Shown here piece by piece: positions 51,185-60,233 of a stretch of DNA of 64,000 nt. The first letter of the stretch is position 1. Every line of letters starts with the position of its first letter. A program made the translations under genes and the position numbers. The stretch is from Streptomyces sp. NBC_01497 (GTDB lineage Bacteria > Actinomycetota > Actinomycetes > Streptomycetales > Streptomycetaceae): positions 7,006,001 through 7,070,000 of the forward strand of contig NZ_CP109427.1 of NCBI RefSeq assembly GCF_036250695.1. The letters run 5' to 3'. The notes under the pieces are model-generated. The model was not told the origin of the DNA, did no database searches, and worked only from the letters and a program-made list of their open reading frames with translations.

Positions 51185-52231
51185 TCACTGCACCGAACCG
51201 GCGGGCAACCGCACCGTGCTCAGGATCTGCATCATGGTCTTGTCCGGCAGCTCACCCTTCACCCCACGCGCGCCGAACAGCACCCATGTCGTGTAGTCGC
51301 CCTTGCCGTTGATGAAGGTGAACGCGATCGACTTGCCGTCGGTGTCGCACTTGGAGTGCTTGGTCAGACCGTTGGTGGTGGCCCGCGCGTAGCTGCCCTT
51401 CAGCCCGGACTTCGTCGTGTACGAAACGGCCTTGCCGACCTTGATCTTCTGGTGCACGGTCTTCGCCGGCTCGTGCTGGCCGTACGCGGCGAACGCCCAG
51501 GTACCGGCTTCCGCGACCGCAGCGGACGCGGTGCTCTTCGCGCCCTGGCCGCCCTTCGTGCCGGCCGCCGCGAGCGAGGTGTCGTCGGCGCCGCCGGTCG
51601 AGGACTTCTCCTCGCACCACTTCGGCTGGAGATCGGCCGGAGCGGAGAAGAGGGCGAGCGCGGAGCCGTCCCCCTTCTTGTCGTCGTCGAAGCCCTCGTA
51701 CGTGGTGGGCGACGAGACGTTCCAGCTCGGCGGCACGTCGAACTCCGTGGCGTGCGTCGGGTTCGAGACGACTTTCCAGCCCGCGACCGTCGGTTTGGCA
51801 CCCGATCCGTTCCGCGGGTTGTCGGCCGAGGGGGAGGCGGGCGGCGGCGCCGGGTGCGCGGTCTTCTTGGCGTCGGCGTTCACGTTCGGCGCGGGGTCCT
51901 TCTTGTTCACCACGAGGTAGCCGCTCACGCCGGCCGCCGCGAGGACCGCCACCGCACAGCAGACGGCTATCAGCGTCGTACGGCGCCCGCCGCGCGAGGG
52001 CTTCGGCGGGCCCGCCTGCGGCCCCGGTCCGCCGTACATCGGTACGGTCTGCTGCTGGTACGGGTTCGGCTGCGGCGGATAGCCGGGCTGCTGCTGGTAG
52101 GGCGGCTGCTGCTGATACGGACCCTGCTGTCCCGCCGGACCGAAACCGGGTTGCTGATACCCCGGCTGCTGGTACGGATTCTGGTTCTGCGCGTTCTGCT
52201 CGCCCCCGGGCGGCTGCTGTCCTGGCCACAT
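51185..52231 (-). CDS. Membrane-anchored protein with Gln/Pro-rich cytoplasmic tail, DUF8017-like
   Basis: A 348-residue protein. The first ~75 residues are low-complexity Q/P/Y/G repeats (YQQPGYQQPGF, PYQQQPPYQQQPGYPPQP). A single membrane helix TLIAVCCAVAVLAAAGVSGY (~86-105) follows. The outer domain starts GWKVVSNPTHATEFDVPPSW and ends NGKGDYTTWVLFGARGVKGE and TMMQILSTVRL, the actinobacterial DUF8017 type. It probably sits with its C-terminal domain outside. A perfect hairpin ends the unit 4 bases after the stop. Confidence 0.82.
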   Translation of the reverse strand: MWPGQQPPGGEQNAQNQNPYQQPGYQQPGFGPAGQQGPYQQQPPYQQQPGYPPQPNPYQQQTVPMYGGPGPQAGPPKPSRGGRRTTLIAVCCAVAVLAAAGVSGYLVVNKKDPAPNVNADAKKTAHPAPPPASPSADNPRNGSGAKPTVAGWKVVSNPTHATEFDVPPSWNVSSPTTYEGFDDDKKGDGSALALFSAPADLQPKWCEEKSSTGGADDTSLAAAGTKGGQGAKSTASAAVAEAGTWAFAAYGQHEPAKTVHQKIKVGKAVSYTTKSGLKGSYARATTNGLTKHSKCDTDGKSIAFTFINGKGDYTTWVLFGARGVKGELPDKTMMQILSTVRLPAGSVQ

Positions 52232-52407
52232 GGCGAGTAACGATAGAGGCGACGGGGCGCCGGCGGAGTCGCACGGGTGTCACGGTCCTGTCGCATCGCG
52301 TGTCAAGGCCGGGTACCGGTCTAGATCCAGCCACACCCGAACAGGGGTCTGGACCAGGTAGGCTGATTCGACCATGGCACGGGGGACATGAGCGAGAGGG
52401 ACCTGCG

Positions 52408-53070
52408 TTGGACGTCCAGGGGTGGCTCGAGACCGTTCCTGCGGTGAGCATCTACCTGCTGGTGGCGATCGTCATCGGGGTCGAGAGCATCGGCATTCCG
52501 CTGCCCGGCGAGGTCGTACTCGTCGCCGCCGCGCTGCTCGCCTCACAGCATGGCCACATCAATCCGTACGTGCTCGCCGCCTGCGCCTCGGCCGGTGCGG
52601 TCGCCGGTGACTCCACGGGGTACGTCATCGGCCGCAAGGGCGGCAGGCCACTGCTGGCCTGGCTGGCCAGGAAGTTCCCGAAACACTTCGGGGAATCCCA
52701 CGTCGCGGTCGCGGAGCGGTCGTTCGAGAAGTGGGGCATGTGGGCCGTCTTCTTCGGCCGCTTCATCGCCCTGCTGCGCATCTTCGCGGGACCGCTGGCC
52801 GGTGTGCTGAAGATGCCGTATTGGAAGTTCCTGATCGCCAACCTCCTCGGCGGAGTGATCTGGGCCGGCGGCACGACGGTCGTCGTGTACGAGGTGGGCA
52901 AGGTCGCCGAGGACTGGCTGAAGCGGTTCTCGTACGTGGGTCTCGGGGTGGCCGTGGTGATCGGTGTCGCGTCGATGCTCGTCGTCAAGCACCGCACGAA
53001 GAAGGCCACGGACAAGGCGGCGGCCGAGCGCGCGGAGAGCACCCCTGTTCCGTCGGTCACGGGCGACTGA
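52408..53070 (+). CDS. DedA-family membrane protein
   Basis: A 220-residue protein. IYLLVAIVIGVESIGIPLPG and EVVLVAAALLASQ form the first conserved block; GDSTGYVIGRKGGRPLLAWL the second; FFGRFIALLRIFAGPLAGVL and YWKFLIANLLGGVIWAGG the third (FxGRFxPxxRxFxxxxAG). About five to six helices and a basic tail follow. TTG 52,408 is tentative, with GAGAGG upstream; GTG 52,446 is the next candidate. DedA proteins act as flippases or transporters for lipid carriers such as undecaprenyl phosphate; it is related to the TVP38 protein at 46.3 kb. A terminator follows. Confidence 0.87.
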   Translation: MDVQGWLETVPAVSIYLLVAIVIGVESIGIPLPGEVVLVAAALLASQHGHINPYVLAACASAGAVAGDSTGYVIGRKGGRPLLAWLARKFPKHFGESHVAVAERSFEKWGMWAVFFGRFIALLRIFAGPLAGVLKMPYWKFLIANLLGGVIWAGGTTVVVYEVGKVAEDWLKRFSYVGLGVAVVIGVASMLVVKHRTKKATDKAAAERAESTPVPSVTGD

Positions 53071-53095
53071 CCTTCCCGGAGTCATGAGGATCACC

Positions 53096-53123
53096 GGAGG
53101 CCGGGGGAGTACCCCCGGCCTCC
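53096..53123 (+). terminator. 12-bp perfect hairpin after the DedA gene
   Basis: GGAGGCCGGGGG (53,096-53,107) and CCCCCGGCCTCC (53,112-53,123) pair exactly around AGTA, 26 bases after the stop. It should end the DedA transcript. Confidence 0.8.
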
Positions 53124-53265
53124 AGTGCGTCGTGTCACGGGCTGACCGCAACCTTGCGACTATCTCGCCCCGAGTGGCCAGGACTCGGCTGTCACCGGTC
53201 ATTAACGGTCAATAGCCTGTGCCCTACCGACCGTTGCCGGTCACCAGACGCGAGGGGCAGCCACC

Positions 53266-54489
53266 ATGGTCACCGCACAGCAGATCCCCGACATCCTGTC
53301 GCCCGAGTTCGCGCAGAACCCGTATCCGGCCTACCGGATGATGCGGGAGGGCGCCCCACTGATCTGGCACGAGGCGACGCAGAGCTACCTGATCTCCCGC
53401 TACGAGGACGTCGAGCGCGCGTTCAAGGACAAGGAGAGCCGCTTCACGACCGACAACTACGACTGGCAGATCGAGCCGGTGCACGGCAAGACGATCCTGC
53501 AGCTCAGCGGGCGGGAGCACGCCGTACGGCGGGCGCTCGTGGCCCCGGCCTTCCGCGGCTCCGAACTCCAGCAGAAGTTCCTGCCCGTGATCGAGCGCAA
53601 CGCGCGCGAACTCATCGACGGCTTCCGCGGCACCGGCTCCGTCGACCTGGTGGAAGGCTTCGCGACCCGCTTCCCGGTGAACGTGATCGCGGACATGCTC
53701 GGCCTCGACACGTCCGACCACGCACGGTTCCACCGCTGGTACAGCGCGGTGATCGCGTTCCTCGGCAACCTCTCGGGCGACGCGGAGGTGACTGCCGCCG
53801 GTGAACGCACCCGCGTGGAGTTCGCCGAGTACATGATCCCGATCATCCACGCACGGCGCGACCAACTCGGCGACGACCTGCTCTCCACCCTGTGCCGCGC
53901 CGAGGTCGACGGCGTACGGATGAGCGACGAGGACATCAAGGCCTTCTGCAGCCTCCTGCTCGCCGCGGGCGGCGAGACCACCGACAAGGCCATCGCGTCG
54001 ATCTTCGCGAACCTGCTGCTCCACCCGGACCAGCTCGCCGCCGTACGCGCCGACCGGAGCCTGATCGCACGGGCCTTCGCGGAGACGCTGCGCTACACCC
54101 CGCCCGTGCACATGATCATGCGGCAGACGGCGAAGGACGTCGAGGTCAGCGGCGGAACCATTCCGGCGGGGGCCACCGTGACCTGCCTGATCGGAGCGGC
54201 CAACCGGGACACGGACCGCTACCGGGACCCCGACACCTTCGACATCTTCCGCGATGACCTGACGACGACGACCGCCTTCTCCGCGGCCGCCGATCACCTG
54301 GCCTTCGCGCTCGGCCGCCACTTCTGTGTGGGCGCCCTGCTCGCCAAGGCCGAGATCGAGACCGGCGTCGACCAGTTGCTCGACGCGATGCCGGACGTAC
54401 GGCTCGCCGAGGGGTACGACCCGGTCGAACAGGGCGTGTTCACCCGAGGCCCGAAGTCCCTCCCGGTCGTGTTCACTCCGGTGTCCTGA
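53266..54489 (+). CDS. Cytochrome P450
   Basis: A 407-residue soluble P450. NPYPAYRMMREGAPLIWHEA starts it, the I-helix oxygen motif is AAGGETTDK, the K-helix ExxR is ETLRYTPP, and the haem loop is FALGRHFCVGALLAKAEIE with Cys354 as ligand. All key residues are present, so it should be active with a separate ferredoxin. GCCACC precedes ATG; the start fits the family. It is convergent with the conservon P450, and the two are separated by a terminator. Substrate unknown. Confidence 0.93.
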   Translation: MVTAQQIPDILSPEFAQNPYPAYRMMREGAPLIWHEATQSYLISRYEDVERAFKDKESRFTTDNYDWQIEPVHGKTILQLSGREHAVRRALVAPAFRGSELQQKFLPVIERNARELIDGFRGTGSVDLVEGFATRFPVNVIADMLGLDTSDHARFHRWYSAVIAFLGNLSGDAEVTAAGERTRVEFAEYMIPIIHARRDQLGDDLLSTLCRAEVDGVRMSDEDIKAFCSLLLAAGGETTDKAIASIFANLLLHPDQLAAVRADRSLIARAFAETLRYTPPVHMIMRQTAKDVEVSGGTIPAGATVTCLIGAANRDTDRYRDPDTFDIFRDDLTTTTAFSAAADHLAFALGRHFCVGALLAKAEIETGVDQLLDAMPDVRLAEGYDPVEQGVFTRGPKSLPVVFTPVS

Positions 54490-54492
54490 ACC

Positions 54493-54526
54493 CGGGTCCG
54501 CCCGGCCGCCGGCCAGGGCGGACCCG
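54493..54526. terminator. Bidirectional hairpin between convergent P450 genes
   Basis: CGGGTCCGCCC (54,493-54,503) and GGGCGGACCCG (54,516-54,526) pair exactly; the 12-base loop contains GGCC..GGCC. It lies right behind the plus-strand P450 stop and can serve both transcripts. Confidence 0.7.
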
Positions 54527-54699
54527 CGCCAGGCCCCCGGCCCCCGCCGCCCCGACGACCCGCACGGACGTCGCCGGGGCCGCGGATCCAGCGGCCCCGC
54601 GATCCTCGCCCGCCCTCGCCGTCGCCGGCCCCACCCGCCGGCCGGACCGATCCGCCGTGCGCCCCGGTCGGACGCCGGGAGCCCGCGCCCGCCGCCCGG

Positions 54700-55965
54700 T
54701 CAGTGGAGGACCGGTGTGAAGATCACCGGCAGGGTGCCCAGCCCCCGCATCCAGATCGACGGGCGCCAGCGCAGCTCGTGCGCCTCCACACCGAGCACCA
54801 CGTCCGGCAGCTGCTCCAGCAGTGTCTCCACCGCGGTCCGCGCGATCACGTCCGCGAGCTGGGGCGCCGGGAACGGGCAGCGGTGCTCGCCGTTGCTGAA
54901 CGAGAGGTGCGAGGAGTTCTCCGCGCCGACATGGCCGTCGGGCCACACCCCCGGATCGGTGTTGGCCGCGGCGAAGCTCATCACCACACAGTCGCCGGCC
55001 TTGATCTGCCGGCCGCCGAGCTGGGTGTCGCGTGCGGCCCACCGGCCGATGAAGTTCTGCGTCGGGGTGTCGAGCCACAGCACCTCGTTGAGTGCCTGCC
55101 CCACGCTGAGCTTGCCGCCCGCGACGGTCGTCGCGAACCGGTCGTCCGTCAGGAGCAGCCGCAGGCTGTTGCCGATCCAGTTCGCGGTGGGCTGCTGCGC
55201 CGCGGCGATGATCGTGATGACGTCCTGGACCACGGCCTCGTCCGTCAGCCCCGCCGGGTGCAGGAGCATCCGCGACGTGACGTCGTCGCCCGGCGCGGCC
55301 CGCCTCTCCTTCACCAACTGCTCGATGCGCGCCTGCACCCTGCCGTACGCGGCGACCGGGTCCTCGCCCTCGTGCGCGTCCAGCGACAGGCGGAGATCGC
55401 GTACGAGTTCCTCGGTGTCCAGGCCGCCCGCCGGCATCCCGCACAGCTGGACGATGGCACGCATCGGCACCTGGTGTGCGTACGTCGTCATCAGCTCGGC
55501 CTGGCCACTGCCGGCGAACCCCGCGATCAGCGCGTACCCGATGTCCTGGCACAGGGAGGCGAGTTCCATCTGGTCCACGGCGTCCAGCGCGTCGCTGATC
55601 GCCCCGGCCCGCACCTGGTGCTCGGCGCCCTCCACGAACAGGACCGACGGCTGGTAGCCGACGTAGGGCAGCAGCGGCCAGTCCGGCGGGATGTGGTCCC
55701 ACTGGCTCCAGCGCCGTGAGTCCCGCGCGAACAGCTCGTCGTTGCCCGTCACGTACGACACCTCGTTGTAGCCGAGGACCAGCCAGGCCGGGATGTCGTT
55801 GTCGAGCAGCACGGGCGCGACGGGTCCGTGGTCCCTGCGCAGTGTGCGGTACAGCTGCTCGGGGGTCTGCTGGTAGGCGAGGCCGCTCAGTCGCACCGCC
55901 GTCCCACGGGCGGGACACGCGGGCGGCGCGGCGCCGTCGGGCGGACTCGGCAAGGAGTCGGTCAT
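54700..55965 (-). CDS. CYP157-like cytochrome P450 of the conservon, no ExxR
   Basis: A 421-residue P450-fold protein. The haem loop FSNGEHRCPFPAPQLAD carries Cys363. The I-helix has IIAAAQQPTANW in place of AGxxT. The K-helix reads NEVLWLDTP, with Glu294 but Trp297 where the invariant arginine should be. This loss is known for the CYP157 family of Streptomyces, also found in conservons. The protein follows the GTPase with an ATGA overlap. CYP157 proteins are poorly understood and may be regulators or need a partner. A second P450, with normal motifs, is convergent beyond a terminator. Confidence 0.9.
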   Translation of the reverse strand: MTDSLPSPPDGAAPPACPARGTAVRLSGLAYQQTPEQLYRTLRRDHGPVAPVLLDNDIPAWLVLGYNEVSYVTGNDELFARDSRRWSQWDHIPPDWPLLPYVGYQPSVLFVEGAEHQVRAGAISDALDAVDQMELASLCQDIGYALIAGFAGSGQAELMTTYAHQVPMRAIVQLCGMPAGGLDTEELVRDLRLSLDAHEGEDPVAAYGRVQARIEQLVKERRAAPGDDVTSRMLLHPAGLTDEAVVQDVITIIAAAQQPTANWIGNSLRLLLTDDRFATTVAGGKLSVGQALNEVLWLDTPTQNFIGRWAARDTQLGGRQIKAGDCVVMSFAAANTDPGVWPDGHVGAENSSHLSFSNGEHRCPFPAPQLADVIARTAVETLLEQLPDVVLGVEAHELRWRPSIWMRGLGTLPVIFTPVLH

Positions 55966-56576
55966 GGGGTCATCTCCCGGGCCATGGCCAGTTCGTAGAG
56001 GTGGTCGACGAGGGTGATCAGGACGCGCTTGCCGGACGAGCGGACCCGTGCGTCGCAGTCGATCAGCGGCACGTGGTCCGACAGCGACAGCGCCTGCCGG
56101 ATCTCGTCGAGGGAGAACGACGACGCGTCCTCGTCGAACCGGTTGACCGCGACCACGAACGGCGTCCTGTGGTGCTCCAGCCGGTCCACCGCGTACCAGG
56201 AGTCGCTCACCCGGCGCGTGTCGACCAGCACGACCGCGCCCAGCGTGCCCGAGAACAGCCGGTCCCACAGGAACCAGAACCGCTCCTGTCCGGGCGCGCC
56301 GAACAGGTACAGCACCATGCGCTCGTTGAGGCTGATGCGGCCGAAGTCGAAGGCGACGGTCGTGGTGGTCTTGGTGACCAGGCCGTCCGTCTCGTCGACG
56401 CCCACGCCGGCCTGGGTCATGACCTCTTCGGTGTTGAGCGGGCGGATCTCGCTGACCGAGCGGACGAGGGTGGTCTTGCCCACCCCGAAGCCGCCCACGA
56501 CGACGATCTTCAGGCCTGTCTCCGCCGCGTCGTCCAGCGGTGTGCGGGTGGAGAGTTCAGAGGTTGCGGAGTCCAT
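55962..56576 (-). CDS. Conservon small GTPase (CvnD type)
   Basis: A 204-residue Ras-like GTP-binding protein. GGFGVGKTTLVRSV is the P-loop, TTTTVAFDFGRISL the switch I region, FGAPGQERFWFLW switch II, and VNRFDE the base-specificity box (variant NRxD). This is the CvnD protein, which switches between GTP and GDP states and docks on CvnA/B. Its start overlaps CvnC by 20 bases and its stop overlaps the P450 start. Confidence 0.93.
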   Translation of the reverse strand: MDSATSELSTRTPLDDAAETGLKIVVVGGFGVGKTTLVRSVSEIRPLNTEEVMTQAGVGVDETDGLVTKTTTTVAFDFGRISLNERMVLYLFGAPGQERFWFLWDRLFSGTLGAVVLVDTRRVSDSWYAVDRLEHHRTPFVVAVNRFDEDASSFSLDEIRQALSLSDHVPLIDCDARVRSSGKRVLITLVDHLYELAMAREMTP

Positions 56577-56916
56577 GGAGCACCTCCTTCAAGAGGACGG
56601 AGTCGGGCAGTGAGGCGGCGGGGCGCGAGCCGTGCGGATGCCGGGCGGTGATGCGCCCCATCGCGTGCAGGTCCGCGAGCAGGATGCGGACCACGGTCAC
56701 CGGCATCCTCAGTTCGGCCGAGACCTCCACGACCGCGGTGGGGTGGCGGCACAGGTCGAGGATGCGTGCGTGTTCCGACTGGAGGCCCGCCGTCGGCGCG
56801 CTCTCACTCACGATCAGGGTGACGAGGTCGAACGTGGTGTCGTCGACACGGCTGCGGCCGCCCGTGACCATGTACAGCCGGTCGGGGAACCCGATGTCGA
56901 CGGGCCTGCGCGTCAT
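56557..56916 (-). CDS. DUF742 protein (CvnC type)
   Basis: A 119-residue protein. RLYMVTGGRSRVDDTTFDLV, TLIVSESAPTAGLQSEHARI and EVSAELRMPVTVVRILLADL make the DUF742 winged-helix-like fold; the end reads PHGSRPAASLPDSVLLKEVL. It is the CvnC component and overlaps both neighbours (ATGA with CvnB, 20 bases with CvnD). Confidence 0.93.
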   Translation of the reverse strand: MTRRPVDIGFPDRLYMVTGGRSRVDDTTFDLVTLIVSESAPTAGLQSEHARILDLCRHPTAVVEVSAELRMPVTVVRILLADLHAMGRITARHPHGSRPAASLPDSVLLKEVLHGLRNL

Positions 56917-57344
56917 GACGGGACGTTCTCCCCCGCCGCGACACGGGGCTCCGCCCGCAGGTGGTCGCCGATCTGCTCGATCATCTCGGTCATCTGGTGG
57001 CCGACCAGGCCCGCGTCGGCGCCGTCCTCCGCGACCACGGCCAGGTGCGCCCCGTCCCCCGCCTCGACGATGAACAGGAGACCGCCGTGGAATTCCGTCA
57101 TCGAGTGCCGTACGCCTCCGTCGCCACTGCCGAACTCGACGGAAGCGCCCTGCGCGAGTGCCTGGATGCCGGAGCAGATGGCCGCCAGCTGGTCCGCCTG
57201 GTCGACGGTGAGAAAGCGGCTCCAGCAGAGTTTGAGTCCGTCACGGGAGAGCACCAGGGCGTGCCGGGTGCCCCGGGTGCGGTCCAGCAGGTTCTCCAGG
57301 AGCCAGGTCAGGCTGCTGTCTGTGGTCTGCATGGTGGGTCTCAC
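56913..57344 (-). CDS. Roadblock/LC7 protein (CvnB type)
   Basis: A 143-residue protein. LTWLLENLLDRTRGTRHALV, SRDGLKLCWSRFLT, IQALAQGASVEFG and GGLLFIVEAGDGAHLAVVAE are the roadblock strands. GTG 57,344 overlaps the CvnA stop (GTGA), with AGGA just upstream; ATG 57,332 is the alternative. Roadblock proteins bind small GTPases and probably act as GAP or scaffold for CvnD. Confidence 0.92.
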   Translation of the reverse strand: MRPTMQTTDSSLTWLLENLLDRTRGTRHALVLSRDGLKLCWSRFLTVDQADQLAAICSGIQALAQGASVEFGSGDGGVRHSMTEFHGGLLFIVEAGDGAHLAVVAEDGADAGLVGHQMTEMIEQIGDHLRAEPRVAAGENVPS

Positions 57345-59029
57345 GATTCCTGAGAGGTGTCGGAAGGTCCTTGCTGGGGGCGTCGCGACCGGTGGAAGGC
57401 GCCGAACTGCTCTCCCGCGTCACGGCCGGTCCTCGTCGTGCGCGGCGGCGGCACGTCCTGCACGCGGTCGCGGTCGGCTGCGGCCATGGTGCGTCCCGGC
57501 GGCCTGACCGGGAGCCCGCCCGTCGTCGCGACCCTCGGGCCTCCGCTGTACTGGGGGGAGCCGGCCGAGGGTGGCGCGGGGCGCGTCGCGGGCGGTTCGC
57601 TGCGCGGAGCGGGAGCCGGCGGCGGCAACGGGACCTGCGCGGGCTCGGGTTCGGCCGCGCGGACGCGGGGCGGCGGCGCGTCGTCGTTCTGCGGCTGGGC
57701 GATCAGCTGCGGCGGGATGAGGACGACGACCCCCGTGCCACCCCGTGACGAGGGACGGTAGTTGACGCTGATGCGGTACCGCTCGGCGAGCCTGCCGACC
57801 ACGGCGAGCCCGAGGCGGGTGCTGTGGAGCTTCGACAGGTCGTTGTGACGGCCCGACACGGCCTTCTCCGCCAACCGCATGACCTGCGGCGCCATTTTGA
57901 GGCCGCTGTCCTCGACCGTGACCACGATGCCCGCGGTCCGCTCCTCGACGTAGACGTGCACCTCGTCGATGGGCGGCGAGAAGTTCGCCGCGTTGTCGAT
58001 GAGTTCGGCGAGCAGGTGGATCACACCCTCGGCGGCGAAACCGACGATCGACGCGCCGCTCGAACAGTGCAGCCGGACACGGCGGTACGCGGCGATCCGG
58101 CCCGCCGCGCCGCGCAGGATGCTCTCCATCACGATCGGCTTGTTCCAGATGCGACTGCCCCGGCCGCCCAGCAGGATGGCGAGCCGGTCGGTGAGGAGGC
58201 CGAGCTGGGAGGCGTTGTGGTCCAGCTGGAGCAGGTCCCCGAAGACCTCCTCGCCGTAACGGTCCTCCATGTCCCGCAGGTCCGCAAGGATCGTGACGGC
58301 CTTCGCCTGCACCTGGCTGAGCGCCTTGGTGCCGGCCTTCTGCGCGACGAGGGCGCGCCGTTCGCCGATCGCGACCTCCCGGATGATCCGCTCCATCAGG
58401 CTCGACAGCGTCGGGTCCGCGGGGCGTTCGACACCGCCCAGGACCGTACCGGCCGAACTTCCCTTGCGCAGGCGGGCGATGGCGGGCGGCAGTGTGGTGT
58501 CGAGCAGGGTGTCGAGCCCGTCGGCGGCCTCCCGTGCCCGCCGTGCCAGCGCGTCGCGCTCGGCCGCGGCGCTCGCCGCGCGGCGCTCGCTGTCGGCGAG
58601 TTCCGTGGCGAGGACCTCCAGCACCCGCCGCAGCCGTTCGCTGCCCGGGGCCGGGGCGGCGGCGCGCACCTCGTCGGGAGTTCCGCCCTGCCTCGCCCGG
58701 GCGACCGCCGCCGGCAGGGCCACGTCGACGAGCCGTGCCGTGTCCGCGTCGGCCTTGGCGAGCCGGGCGCGGAGCGCGGCGGCCTCGGTGCCCGCGTCGC
58801 GCGCGCCGCGCCGGGAGCGGCGCACCAGCACACCGGCGATCGCGCAGGCGGCTGCCAGCAGCAGCCAGCCGGCCGTGGCCGTGCCCGCCACCCAGCCGCG
58901 GGCCTCGCCGGGGGCGGTGGCCGAGACCACGCCCGCCCCGACCGCGGCCGCCACGAGCAGGATCAGGGGGGCGAGCGACGACCGCGCCTGGTGCTGGCCA
59001 CGCGGTCTTGGGACGACAGGCACTGACAT
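57341..59029 (-). CDS. Conservon sensor histidine-kinase-like protein (CvnA type)
   Basis: A 562-residue protein. Two membrane helices near the N-terminus (SLAPLILLVAAAVGAGVVSA, WLLLAAACAIAGVLV), then long coiled-coil alanine/arginine helices. The ATPase-like domain has LLAELIDNAANFSPP (N-box), VVTVEDSGLKM (G1) and STRLGLAVVGRLAERY (G2). A proline/alanine-rich tail of about 100 residues ends it. CvnA proteins look like histidine kinases but lack clear phosphoacceptor dimer signatures and likely signal through CvnB-D. ATG 59,029 has GAGGG upstream. First gene of the operon. Confidence 0.92.
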   Translation of the reverse strand: MSVPVVPRPRGQHQARSSLAPLILLVAAAVGAGVVSATAPGEARGWVAGTATAGWLLLAAACAIAGVLVRRSRRGARDAGTEAAALRARLAKADADTARLVDVALPAAVARARQGGTPDEVRAAAPAPGSERLRRVLEVLATELADSERRAASAAAERDALARRAREAADGLDTLLDTTLPPAIARLRKGSSAGTVLGGVERPADPTLSSLMERIIREVAIGERRALVAQKAGTKALSQVQAKAVTILADLRDMEDRYGEEVFGDLLQLDHNASQLGLLTDRLAILLGGRGSRIWNKPIVMESILRGAAGRIAAYRRVRLHCSSGASIVGFAAEGVIHLLAELIDNAANFSPPIDEVHVYVEERTAGIVVTVEDSGLKMAPQVMRLAEKAVSGRHNDLSKLHSTRLGLAVVGRLAERYRISVNYRPSSRGGTGVVVLIPPQLIAQPQNDDAPPPRVRAAEPEPAQVPLPPPAPAPRSEPPATRPAPPSAGSPQYSGGPRVATTGGLPVRPPGRTMAAADRDRVQDVPPPRTTRTGRDAGEQFGAFHRSRRPQQGPSDTSQES

Positions 59030-59297
59030 TCCGCGATCCCTCGGGGGTTGGGGTGCGCTCCGGATGTGGCGGTCATGCAACCACGTGTGATCGTGCCTGT
59101 ACGCACGGAAGCCGATCGGGCCACACCTCGGGGGGAGTTCGCCGTGAAACCCCTGCGGTCGGCCGATGGTCCGTGGTACATGCCGCAATCTCGCGCCGCT
59201 CGTCGCGCGGGGTCCTGTGTCCGTCCTCACGCCGTCCCGGGCCCGCGGTGGCCGTTCGAGGACCCGGGGCCCGGCACCGCTCCTCTACCGTGTGCCT

Positions 59298-60008
59298 GTG
59301 CGGAAAAGCGAAAACGTGTACGCGGCGGTGACGGCGCTGGGGCGCCGCACGGCGACGCGCCTGGTCCACCGTGGCTGGCGATGGGTCCAGGACGCGGGTG
59401 CGGTCACGGCCGGGCGTCCCGGGCGACTGAGGTTCCGGCGGATCGGTGAGGGCACCCGTCTCGCGTTCCCGCAGGGAACGGTCTTCGGGGAAGCGTGGAT
59501 CGAACTCGGCGACTACTGCGTGGTGGCGGAGCAGGTCACACTGACGGCGGGCCTCGTGCCCGGACTCGATCTCGGACCCGACCCGTACGTCACGATCGGC
59601 GACGGAGTGGTGCTGGGCCGCGGCAGTCACGTGATCGCCGACACGACGGTGACGATCGGCCCGGACACGTACTGCGGGCCGTACGTCTACATCACGACCA
59701 CGAACCACAGCTACGACGATCCGCACATCCCCGTCGGCAAGCAGTGGCCGCGGATCGCTCCCGTCACCATCGGCGCCGGATGCTGGCTCGGGACGGGCGC
59801 CGTGATCCTGCCCGGCGCCGTGCTCGGCCGCAACGTCGTGGTCGCCGCCGGTTCGGTCGTACGGGGCGACGTGCCGGACCACGCGGTGGTGGCCGGGGCG
59901 CCCGCCCGGGTCGTACGCCGCTACGACGACGCGGAGGGATGGCAGCCGCCGCTGCGCACACCGCCACCGGTGCTGCCGCTCCAGGACGGCGCGGGCGGGG
60001 GCGGCTGA
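59298..60008 (+). CDS. Hexapeptide-repeat acyltransferase (left-handed beta-helix)
   Basis: A 236-residue protein. A basic N-terminal stretch (RRTATRLVHRGWRWVQD) leads to the LbH coil: FGEAWIELGDYCVVAEQVTL, DPYVTIGDGVVLGRGSHVIA and VTIGAGCWLGTGAVILPGAV. THNHS-like TTNHSYDDPHIPVGKQWPRI and AGAPARVVRRYDDAEGW complete the acetyltransferase signature. Such enzymes O- or N-acetylate sugars. GTG 59,298 is the tentative start. It diverges from the conservon. Confidence 0.85.
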   Translation: MRKSENVYAAVTALGRRTATRLVHRGWRWVQDAGAVTAGRPGRLRFRRIGEGTRLAFPQGTVFGEAWIELGDYCVVAEQVTLTAGLVPGLDLGPDPYVTIGDGVVLGRGSHVIADTTVTIGPDTYCGPYVYITTTNHSYDDPHIPVGKQWPRIAPVTIGAGCWLGTGAVILPGAVLGRNVVVAAGSVVRGDVPDHAVVAGAPARVVRRYDDAEGWQPPLRTPPPVLPLQDGAGGGG

Positions 60009-60131
60009 TCCGGCGCCGGGTCCTCTCGCGGGCGCGCGCGTGACCCTGTCCGTACCGGTGCGACAGGCCGGGACCGGCAGGGAAGCAGGCTCGTGGCCAG
60101 GGCGGACCGTGTGCTCATGGCGGGCCTCGCA

Positions 60132-60147
60132 GTACAGTGTGCTGTAC
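60132..60147. promoter_or_regulatory. 16-bp palindrome upstream of the XRE-cupin regulator
   Basis: GTACAG (60,132-60,137) and CTGTAC (60,142-60,147) are perfect 6-bp arms around TGTG. A further set of GTGCA/TGCAC-type words follows up to 60,190. About 90 bases before the regulator start, so it may be the self-operator. Confidence 0.5.
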
Positions 60148-60233
60148 GTTTCGGTGCACTCTGGTGCAGTGGAGTGCGGTACGCGGTAGCGCACTTTCCT
60201 GACTCTTACTCGAAGATATTGGACTGGTTCGCC

